Made by a program: the position numbers and the translations under genes
Origin: Alphaproteobacteria bacterium
GTDB lineage: Bacteria; Pseudomonadota; Alphaproteobacteria; Puniceispirillales; UBA1172
DNA length: 12,266 nucleotides
Assembly: GCA_021296375.1 (NCBI GenBank)
Contig: JAGWAQ010000033.1
Location: forward strand, 2,817-15,082
Direction: 5' to 3'
Notes under the pieces: model-generated
Seen by the model: only the letters and a program-made list of their open reading frames with translations
What the model was told of the DNA's origin: nothing
The model's database searches: none
Shown: positions 6,290 to 12,266 of the stretch, piece by piece
Layout: the number at the start of each line of letters is the position of its first letter
How positions within the stretch are numbered: the stretch's first letter is position 1

Positions 6290-7081
6290 ATGTACATCAA
6301 TCTTCAAGGCCATAAGACCTTTGTGTCCACCGGCGGCCGGAATTTTGACCCCAAGGGCCGGGTCCTGCTGTTTATTCATGGCAGTGGCCAGAGCCATTTG
6401 TCGTGGATGCTGCAAAGCCGGTTTTTTGCCAACCGTGATTTTCAGGTGCTGGCGCCGGATCTGCCTGGCCATTACCTGTCGGAAGGCGATGCGCTTGAAA
6501 CCATCGAAGAGCAAGCCGATTGGTGCGCTGAACTGCTTAACGCCCTTGAGGTGAGTTCCGCCACCATCATTGGCCATTCCCAGGGCGGCTTGATCTGCCT
6601 TGAGCTGGCGCGCCGTCACCCCGCCAAGGTTGCCAAAATGGCGATTATTTCAAGCGCCATGGCGATCCCCGTTAATGACGCGTTGATCGACCTTGCCGCC
6701 AATGCCGAACCGAAAGCGGCAAAGGCCATGGTGTCCTGGAGTCACGCCACGGAAGGCCATAAATTTGACCACAGCATGCCAGGGCAGAACCACCTTGGCT
6801 ATGGCCGTGAAGTCATGGCCCAGAACCCCGGCGGCGTTTTGCTGACAGATCTGACGTCCTGCAACAACTATCAGGATGGCGCTCAGGCGGCGCAGGAAAT
6901 CACCTGCCCGTCGATCTGTATTCTGGCGGAACGTGACAAGATGGTGCCGAAGAAATTCGGCCTCAAGCTGGCGGAACAACTGGCGGATTGCCAGGTTGAG
7001 GTGATCGCTGGCGCCGGCCATTTTGTGCAATCTGAAAAATCATTTCAAACCAATAACGCCTTGCGTCCTTTCCTGGACTAA
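6290..7081 (+). CDS. Alpha/beta hydrolase of unknown substrate
   Basis: A cytoplasmic serine hydrolase of 263 residues with no signal peptide or membrane segment. The likely triad is Ser97 in GHSQGG (95-100), Asp216 in AERDKMVP, and His244 in GAGHF; the oxyanion loop is HGSGQS at 30-35. It lacks the Asp nucleophile, paired arginines and His-Trp of the upstream dehalogenase, so the two are not recent duplicates. The ATG lies only two bases after the metY stop, within a G-rich run that can serve as ribosome site, so translation is probably coupled to metY. Position between metY and an acyl-CoA enzyme makes a thioesterase, esterase or lactonase role possible, but nothing in the sequence fixes the substrate. 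Confidence 0.85.
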   Translation: MYINLQGHKTFVSTGGRNFDPKGRVLLFIHGSGQSHLSWMLQSRFFANRDFQVLAPDLPGHYLSEGDALETIEEQADWCAELLNALEVSSATIIGHSQGGLICLELARRHPAKVAKMAIISSAMAIPVNDALIDLAANAEPKAAKAMVSWSHATEGHKFDHSMPGQNHLGYGREVMAQNPGGVLLTDLTSCNNYQDGAQAAQEITCPSICILAERDKMVPKKFGLKLAEQLADCQVEVIAGAGHFVQSEKSFQTNNALRPFLD

Positions 7082-7099
7082 CCGACGCGGAGAGCCTTG

Positions 7100-9451
7100 A
7101 TGTCAACCACAGTTCCTTTTCAAAATATCGCCGTTATTGGCGCCGGCACCATGGGCAGCGGTATTGCGGGCCAGATCGCCAACGCCGGCCATCATGTTCT
7201 TCTGCTTGATCTGCCGCGTGACGATGACGCTAATGGCGCGACGAAAGCGGCGGTCGATCGGCTGCTGAAATCAGACCCCCCCGCCTTGATGCATAAATCC
7301 CGCGCCGAGCTGATCACCACCGGCAACACCCGTGATGATTTCGATAAACTGGCGCAATGCGACTGGATCATCGAAGCGGTGGTGGAACGGCTTGATATCA
7401 AGAAAGACCTCTACCAGCGACTTGATGATGTCATCAGCCCTGATTGCGTCGTCACCTCCAACACCTCGACCATCCCCATTCGCCTGCTGGTTGAAGACAT
7501 GAACGAGGCGTTCCGCAAGCGCTTTGCCATCACCCATTACTTTAACCCCGTGCGTTACATGCGCCTGCTGGAGCTGGTGGAAGGCGAAGATACCGACCCT
7601 GCCATTATGGCGAAACTGGCGGATTACAATGACCGCATCCTCGGCAAAGGCGTGGTGCCGTGCCGCGATACCCCGGGCTTTCTGGGCAACCGCGTCGGGG
7701 TGTATGCCCTGCAGGTGGGGATGGATGAAGCCCATCGCCTGAACCTTGATGTTGAGGTTGCGGACGCGCTCATGGGGCGGCCGATGGGGATTCCGAAAAC
7801 CGGCGTCTTTGGCCTCTATGACCTGATCGGCGTTGATCTGATGGCTGATGTTGTCAAAACCCTTGGCACTATTCTTCCTGACGGTGATGTCTTCCACGCG
7901 GTGGGGGAAAACAACCCCGTTGCCGGGCTGATCGCGGAAATGGTCAGCACCGGTTACACCGGCGACAAGGGCAAGGGCGGGTTCTATCGCAGTGGTGATA
8001 ATGGCGAAGAGCTGGCGGTGGATCTGGCCACGGGCGCCCCTCGCCCCCGCCACCAGGAGCTGCCGCCAAAAGCCCAGCGTGCCGCCGCCACCATGGCGCA
8101 GGGCGGCGATGCGCTGATGGATTTGATCCATTCCACCGATGACGGGGATGCCGATCAGGTCAGGTTCAGCCGCAATGTGCTGGCGCGGGTGCTGGGCTAT
8201 GCCGCAAGCTTGATCCCTGATGTCACCACCTCACCGCAGGATATCGACGACGCCATGAAGCTTGGCTTCAACTGGGTCCGTGGCCCGTTTGAGATGATCG
8301 ATGCCATTGGCGCCGAAACCCTGGTTGAGATGATCCGTGAAACCGGCGGCGATGTTCCGGCGATCCTGACCACCGGTCATCCCTTTTACGACGCGCGCGA
8401 TGGCGTCCTGAATGTTCGCCGTTTTGATGATGCCCATTCCGAAGGCACCAGCGGTCCGGTCCGCCTGCCGGAAGGCACCATCCGGTTCCATATGACAAAG
8501 CAATGCCTTGAGCCAATAGCCCGCAACGAGGCCGCCAGCCTTTACGCCCTTGAGGGGGATTTGCGGCTGGTGGAGTTTCATTCCAAGGCCAATGCCCTGA
8601 CCGCCGCGTCGATGGACATTATCTTTGCCGCCACCAAGGATCACGGCCGCGGCATCATCATCCATAACGACGCCCAGCATTTCTCCGCAGGGGTGGATCT
8701 GAACGGTTTTCTGGCCATGATCCGCGCCAGGGACCTCGACGGGATTGACGCGTTTCTGGCGCATTTCCAGCAGGCCGTCAAAGCCCTGCGCGACACGCCG
8801 GTGCCTGTCGTGGCGGCGCCGTCCGGCCTGACGCTCGGCGGCGGTTATGAAGTGGTTGTTCATGCCGATAAAGTCATCGCCCATGGCAATATCGTCATGG
8901 GGCTGGTGGAAGCCGCGGTGGGGGTTGTCCCCGGCGGCGGCGGGGTCAAGGAAACCTTTGCCCGCTGGCACAACAGCACCGGCGACTGGGCCAAATCCGC
9001 CTGGAAAACCTGGATGCAGATCGGCTATGCCCGCACTGGCACCAGCCCTGAGCAATCCGCCAGCATGCAGTATTTCCTCAATGACCGTGATGTCAGCGTC
9101 ATGAACCGCGACAAGCTGGTGGCCATGGCGATGGCGGAAGTCGAGCGCATGCATGACGGCTACCACGCCCCGGCCGCGCCGCGCTTTGTTCTGCCGGGCA
9201 ACGCGCTGCTTAAGGAAATGAGCGATTTTATGGATAAGGGCATCGCCGACGGGCTGTTCTTCCCCCATGACAAAACCGTCGCCATGGCCGTCGCTTCGAT
9301 TGTCGTCAGCGATGATGAGAACGACACCGAAGCCACCGAAGACGAAATCTTCGCCCGTGAACGTCGCGCCTTCCTGCAATTGGCGCAAACCAAAGAAACC
9401 GAAGCCCGCATTGTCTCCATGCTGGAAAAAGGTGAAATGCTGCGAAATTAA
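7100..9451 (+). CDS. 3-hydroxyacyl-CoA dehydrogenase/enoyl-CoA hydratase fusion, FadN type
   Basis: Two-domain beta-oxidation enzyme of 783 residues with the dehydrogenase first and the hydratase second. This is the FadN order (Bacillus FadN is about 789 residues) and the reverse of FadB/FadJ. The dehydrogenase has NAD loop GAGTMG at 14-19, with Ser120, His146, Glu158 and Asn197 at the catalytic positions; His and Glu are 12 apart as in the family. The crotonase half starts near 480. It has an oxyanion loop HFSAGVDL at 527-534 and two catalytic glutamates, Glu584 (GGGYE) and Glu604 (GLVE), 20 apart as in enoyl-CoA hydratase. The ATG at 7100 follows GGAGAG by six bases. It could hydrate acryloyl-CoA to 3-hydroxypropionyl-CoA, or methylthioacryloyl-CoA as AcuH/DmdD do; ordinary fatty-acid oxidation is the null view. 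No thiolase is adjacent. Confidence 0.87.
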   Translation: MSTTVPFQNIAVIGAGTMGSGIAGQIANAGHHVLLLDLPRDDDANGATKAAVDRLLKSDPPALMHKSRAELITTGNTRDDFDKLAQCDWIIEAVVERLDIKKDLYQRLDDVISPDCVVTSNTSTIPIRLLVEDMNEAFRKRFAITHYFNPVRYMRLLELVEGEDTDPAIMAKLADYNDRILGKGVVPCRDTPGFLGNRVGVYALQVGMDEAHRLNLDVEVADALMGRPMGIPKTGVFGLYDLIGVDLMADVVKTLGTILPDGDVFHAVGENNPVAGLIAEMVSTGYTGDKGKGGFYRSGDNGEELAVDLATGAPRPRHQELPPKAQRAAATMAQGGDALMDLIHSTDDGDADQVRFSRNVLARVLGYAASLIPDVTTSPQDIDDAMKLGFNWVRGPFEMIDAIGAETLVEMIRETGGDVPAILTTGHPFYDARDGVLNVRRFDDAHSEGTSGPVRLPEGTIRFHMTKQCLEPIARNEAASLYALEGDLRLVEFHSKANALTAASMDIIFAATKDHGRGIIIHNDAQHFSAGVDLNGFLAMIRARDLDGIDAFLAHFQQAVKALRDTPVPVVAAPSGLTLGGGYEVVVHADKVIAHGNIVMGLVEAAVGVVPGGGGVKETFARWHNSTGDWAKSAWKTWMQIGYARTGTSPEQSASMQYFLNDRDVSVMNRDKLVAMAMAEVERMHDGYHAPAAPRFVLPGNALLKEMSDFMDKGIADGLFFPHDKTVAMAVASIVVSDDENDTEATEDEIFARERRAFLQLAQTKETEARIVSMLEKGEMLRN

Positions 9452-9502
9452 AACTAAGCTGGAGCTACGCCCCGCGCAGAACGGGGAAGGTTCAACATTT
9501 GT

Positions 9503-9541
9503 CCCGCCGGAAATGCCCGCTGGAAATGCCCGCCGGAAATG
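9503..9541. repeat. Three-copy 13-bp tandem repeat upstream of the ligase gene
   Basis: Units at 9503, 9516 and 9529 read CCCGCCGGAAATG, CCCGCTGGAAATG and CCCGCCGGAAATG; copies 1 and 3 are identical and copy 2 has one change. The array lies in the 136-bp gap (9452-9587) between the FadN-type gene and the ligase gene, 46 bp before the latter's ATG. A short CCCCG/CGGGG hairpin at 9470-9486 precedes it, with no T-run, so a terminator is not convincing. I see no clear promoter in this gap. The function of the repeat is unknown. Confidence 0.85.
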
Positions 9542-9587
9542 CCCAAAGAAAAACCCGACGAAAAAGTTATTGGGGAGGAAGTAAATA

Positions 9588-11228
9588 ATGTCGATGTTTG
9601 ATGAGTACAACGCTTTTGGTAAAGATGCGGCCAACCATGTGCCGCTGTCGCCCCTGACGTTTATTGAGCGCACCGCCGCCCTGTTCCCTGATCGCGTTGC
9701 GGTCATCCATGGTGATCGCCGCTACACCTATCGTGAGGAATTTGAACGTTGCCGTCGCCTTGCCTCGGGGCTTGAAAAGCTCGGGGTTAAACAAGGCGTC
9801 ACCGTCGCCGTCATGGCCTTCAACACCCCGGAAATGGTGGAATGCCACAGCGGTGTTGCCGCCACCGGCGGGGTGCTGAACACCATCAATGTCCGTCTTG
9901 ATCCCGACACGATTGCCTATATCCTCGGCCATGGTGAAGCCAAGGTGCTGATCACCGACACGGCTTTTGCGGCGTCGGTTGCCGCCGCGCTTGATATCCT
10001 CGGGGGTGATCACGGCATCACCGTCATTGATATTGATGACCCCATGAATGACGGCGACAAAACCCGCCTCGGCCAGATGACTTATGAAGACCTGCTGGCC
10101 TCGGGTGATCCCGATTACGCCTGGACATTGCCCGATGATGAATGGGATGCCATGGCGCTTAACTACACTTCAGGCTCAACCGGCCGCCCGAAAGGCGTGG
10201 TCTATCACCACCGCGGTTCCCACCTCATGACCATGGGGACGATCGCCGATTGGCAGATGCCGCAGCATCTTTGCTATTACTATGTGGTGCCATTGTTCCA
10301 TTGCAACGGCTGGGGCCATGTCTGGGCGGTGACCGCACTGGCGGGGACGATCGTCTGTTCCCGCGCGGTGACGGCAAAAGCTGTTTATGACGCGATCGCT
10401 GACCATAATGTGACCCATTTTGGCGGCGCGCCGATTGTCCTGGGGATGATCGTCAATGCCCTTGAAGAGGACCGCAAGCCGTTCGACCATACCGTTGAAG
10501 TCATGACCGCGGGCGCCCCGCCGCCTGCCGCTATTCTGGAGGCGATCGAGAAAATCGGCTTTAACGTCACCCAGGTTTATGGCTTGACGGAAACCTATGG
10601 CCATACCGTCATGTGCGTCTGGAACAGCGATTGGGATGACGAGGATTTCGCCAGCCGCGCGGTGCTGAAAGCGCGCCAGGGCGTCGGCATGACCTTGACT
10701 CAGCGGATCACGGTGATTGACCCTGAAACCGGCGCTGAAGTGCCCTCAGACGGCGAGACCATCGGGGAGATCGGGATCCAGTCCAACACCATCATGAAGG
10801 GTTATCTGAAAAACCCCGAGGCCACGAAAGAGGCGTTTATAAACGGCTATTTCCGTTCTGGTGACCTCGCCGTGATGCACCCCAACGGTTATGTCGAGAT
10901 CAAGGATCGCCTGAAGGACATCATCATTTCCGGCGGCGAGAACATCTCTTCTGTTGAGATCGAAGGCGCGTTGCACCGTCATCCCGCCGTCGCCATTGCG
11001 GCGGTGGTCGCCAAGCCTGACGACAAATGGGGCGAAGTCCCCTGCGCCTTTGTTGAACTCAAGCCCGGCGGTGAGGTGACGGAAGACGAGCTGATCAATT
11101 TCAGCCGTGAGCATCTGGCGGGGTTCAAGCGGCCCAAGCAAATCGTTTTCATGACCATCCCGAAAACCGCCACCGGCAAGCTGCAGAAATTCGAGCTGCG
11201 CCGCATGGTGAAAGACGGCGAGGTCTGA
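9588..11228 (+). CDS. dmdB: DmdB-like acyl-CoA ligase (3-methylmercaptopropionyl-CoA ligase candidate)
   Basis: ATP-dependent ligase of the ANL family that activates a short carboxylic acid to its CoA ester through an acyl-AMP. In DMSP demethylation DmdB makes MMPA-CoA. The 546-residue length fits. Motifs in order are the P-loop YTSGSTGRPKG at 193-203, YHHRG at 206-210, PLFHCNGWG at 235-243 (His238 and Trp242 face the acyl pocket in this family), YGLTETYG at 331-338, YFRSGD at 421-426, the hinge KDRLKD at 439-444, SGGENIS at 448-454, and catalytic Lys531 in KTATGKLQK. The start follows a strong GGGGAGGAAG site. Context with acuI and the dmdA-like gene supports DmdB, but the same family includes medium-chain and propionate or acrylate ligases, which motifs alone cannot exclude. 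The 136-bp gap before it allows a separate promoter. Confidence 0.75.
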   Translation: MSMFDEYNAFGKDAANHVPLSPLTFIERTAALFPDRVAVIHGDRRYTYREEFERCRRLASGLEKLGVKQGVTVAVMAFNTPEMVECHSGVAATGGVLNTINVRLDPDTIAYILGHGEAKVLITDTAFAASVAAALDILGGDHGITVIDIDDPMNDGDKTRLGQMTYEDLLASGDPDYAWTLPDDEWDAMALNYTSGSTGRPKGVVYHHRGSHLMTMGTIADWQMPQHLCYYYVVPLFHCNGWGHVWAVTALAGTIVCSRAVTAKAVYDAIADHNVTHFGGAPIVLGMIVNALEEDRKPFDHTVEVMTAGAPPPAAILEAIEKIGFNVTQVYGLTETYGHTVMCVWNSDWDDEDFASRAVLKARQGVGMTLTQRITVIDPETGAEVPSDGETIGEIGIQSNTIMKGYLKNPEATKEAFINGYFRSGDLAVMHPNGYVEIKDRLKDIIISGGENISSVEIEGALHRHPAVAIAAVVAKPDDKWGEVPCAFVELKPGGEVTEDELINFSREHLAGFKRPKQIVFMTIPKTATGKLQKFELRRMVKDGEV

Positions 11229-11249
11229 TCACCGGCATCTGCCCATCGG

Positions 11250-12011
11250 TCAGTTGAGGGGCGCTTCGCCTTTCGGCAGCAGCACCGCCGCCAGCACATA
11301 GCTTTCCGGCAAGGTGAGGTCTGGCGGGGTGGCACTAGCTCCCTGTGGCAGCGCAGATGCATGGGGTGGCGGCGCAGATGCATTGGCCATCCGCGCTGTC
11401 GCCAGCAGGCTTTCCATCACCAGATCATCGCCATCATCCAGCACCCTGAGGGACGGCAGGCCATAGCCAAGGTCGGTGCGGCCATCATCCAACGTGGTGG
11501 GAGAGGTCGCCGGGGCATCCTTGATGCGGGCGCGTGGCACGACGATCAGGATCGGCAGGTTCTGGACCCCGTCCTTGAGCGCACGATCCCCCCGCGCCCA
11601 GGCCAGGGCCCGCATCTTGCCTGACAGATCAAGGGTAATGGTGGTGTCGCCATCCGCCGATACCGCCGTCAGCACCCCGTCATCATCGACCGTCAGGTCA
11701 TGGCCATAGGCCCAATGGCCCGACATCCCCACCGCCCAGGCGCCGCCTTCATCGAGGGTTTCAATCGCGATTTCGGCAATGTCATCAGGGTTGAGCGGCA
11801 ACCGCATGACATCAAGCCCGGCCTTGTCAATCTCAGCAGGGATGCGCGCCCATGCCGCCTGCCGCAAACGAGCCGCGCCATCACGCCAATGGGTCAGCTC
11901 ATCCCCTGAACGCCGGCACGACAGGCAAAACCCGTCCTCATCATTGGTGCAATGCCCGACGCAGGGGCTGTGGTCCGAAGCGTCGGCACGGGACATGCGA
12001 TCGAAAGCCAT
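11250..12011 (-). CDS. DUF1289 protein with long uncharacterised C-terminal part
   Basis: A 253-residue protein with an N-terminal DUF1289 domain at about residues 14-62. It carries four cysteines (17, 21, 29, 32) in a SPCVGHC...GFCLSC pattern, followed by DELTHW and ARIPAEI, typical of this small probable metal-binding domain. Its molecular role is not known to me. The rest (about 65-253) is unrecognised. It is mixed beta and acidic through residue 160. It then has a low-complexity Ala/Ser/Pro linker at 210-230 made of three heptads, and ends in a short hydrophobic stretch. DUF1289 proteins are often below 100 residues, so this is a long version. The ATG at 12011 has AGGA upstream, somewhat far (about 10-11 bases); Met6 is a possible alternative start. 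It converges on the ligase gene with a 21-bp gap and lies 27 bp after the epimerase gene on its strand, likely one transcript. Confidence 0.8.
   Translation of the reverse strand: MAFDRMSRADASDHSPCVGHCTNDEDGFCLSCRRSGDELTHWRDGAARLRQAAWARIPAEIDKAGLDVMRLPLNPDDIAEIAIETLDEGGAWAVGMSGHWAYGHDLTVDDDGVLTAVSADGDTTITLDLSGKMRALAWARGDRALKDGVQNLPILIVVPRARIKDAPATSPTTLDDGRTDLGYGLPSLRVLDDGDDLVMESLLATARMANASAPPPHASALPQGASATPPDLTLPESYVLAAVLLPKGEAPLN
11322..11384 (-). repeat. Three in-frame 21-bp units coding an Ala-Ser-Ala-x-Pro heptad
   Basis: Residues 210-230 of the DUF1289 protein read as three heptads of the form x-A-S-A-x-P-x: NASAPPP, HASALPQ and GASATPP. In DNA, the 12-mer GCGCAGATGCAT occurs at 11351-11362 and again at 11372-11383, exactly 21 bp apart. 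The third unit is conserved in protein but differs in codons. It looks like a flexible linker grown by short duplication. Confidence 0.75.
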
Positions 12012-12038
12012 TATTCATCATTCCTAAATAAGAGAGTG

Positions 12039-12266
12039 TTAATCAATTAAACCGAGAGCGCGTTCTTCCGCCAGCGTCGCCGTCATGCCTGATCGGTAAT
12101 CAGGGTGAATCAGATCAACCCCCAGCTCCGTCTTGATGCGATCGGAATTGACCTTGCGGGAAGTGGCATAGAAACTGCGTGCCATGGGCGTCATGTCGGC
12201 CTCTTCAAACGGCACCGGCACCGGCGGCTCGACCCCCAACAGCTCCGCCGCGAAACGGATCACATC
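12039..12266 (-). CDS. NAD-dependent epimerase/dehydratase (extended SDR), C-terminal end only
   Basis: The last 75 residues of a gene that enters from the right edge; the frame is open at 12266 and stops with TAA at 12041-12039. The tail pattern is like atypical extended short-chain dehydrogenases of the YeeZ/sugar-nucleotide epimerase kind. It has SRKVNSDRIKTELG followed by HPDYRSG, where family members commonly read SxRVSNxRIKxELG and YPxYREG. The N-terminal NAD-binding motif and the catalytic residues lie outside the window, so substrate and activity cannot be judged. An internal GTG codon near the edge should not be taken as the start. The DUF1289 gene follows it after 27 bp on the same strand, so the two are probably cotranscribed. 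Confidence 0.65.
   Translation of the reverse strand, partial: DVIRFAAELLGVEPPVPVPFEEADMTPMARSFYATSRKVNSDRIKTELGVDLIHPDYRSGMTATLAEERALGLID

Noticed and set aside
9470..9486. CCCCG/CGGGG hairpin after the FadN-type gene as an intrinsic terminator
   Set aside because: The stem is only 5 bp and is not followed by a T-tract, and the ligase gene continues on the same strand.
8231..9706. 491-codon minus-strand open frame antisense to the FadN-type gene
   Set aside because: It overlaps the catalytic crotonase region and runs into the ligase gene; its composition is that of a reverse-frame shadow, with no recognisable domain.
11225..11253. Bulged hairpin (CTGA...CCG / CGGTCAG) spanning both convergent stop codons, possible bidirectional terminator
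   Set aside because: The stem is interrupted by a 3-base bulge, the loop is 12 bases, and no T-run follows on either strand.

Overview
The window looks like chromosomal DNA of a moderately GC-rich alphaproteobacterium, probably marine and possibly of the Rhodospirillales/SAR116 type. That placement rests on the protein families seen (class III alcohol dehydrogenase with S-formylglutathione hydrolase, a DUF1289 protein, AcuI and DmdA-like proteins) and on even codon use; no rRNA or other phylogenetic marker is present. Genes are tightly packed. No mobile element, tRNA, rRNA, CRISPR array or transcription regulator is visible.

Layout. (1) Positions 1-1607, minus strand: glutathione-dependent formaldehyde oxidation, with adhC/frmA followed 23 bp later by fghA, which is cut by the left edge. 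(2) 1775-2650, minus strand: a fluoroacetate/haloacetate dehalogenase-type alpha/beta hydrolase carrying the whole known catalytic and halide-binding set. A six-copy 14-bp tandem repeat begins at its stop codon and fills much of the gap to adhC. (3) 2651-2805: a divergent control region. (4) 2806-11228, plus strand: a six-gene run of acuI, dmdA-like, metY, an alpha/beta hydrolase, a FadN-type 3-hydroxyacyl-CoA dehydrogenase/enoyl-CoA hydratase fusion, and a DmdB-like acyl-CoA ligase. The last gene follows a 136-bp gap that holds a three-copy 13-bp tandem repeat. (5) 11250-12266, minus strand: a DUF1289 protein, preceded by the C-terminal end of an NAD-dependent epimerase/dehydratase.

How the genes may work together (inference). 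The plus-strand run reads like a dimethylsulfoniopropionate (DMSP) catabolic operon. The DmdA-like protein would demethylate DMSP to methylmercaptopropionate (MMPA). The DmdB-like ligase would make MMPA-CoA. The hydratase half of the fusion could do the DmdD/AcuH-type step that releases methanethiol, and MetY could capture methanethiol with O-acetylhomoserine to make methionine. AcuI would remove toxic acryloyl-CoA. The DmdC acyl-CoA dehydrogenase needed between DmdB and DmdD is not in the window. The adjacent adhC-fghA pair could handle formaldehyde from one-carbon oxidation. The main uncertainty is whether the GcvT-fold protein is a true DmdA or a related demethylase with another substrate.
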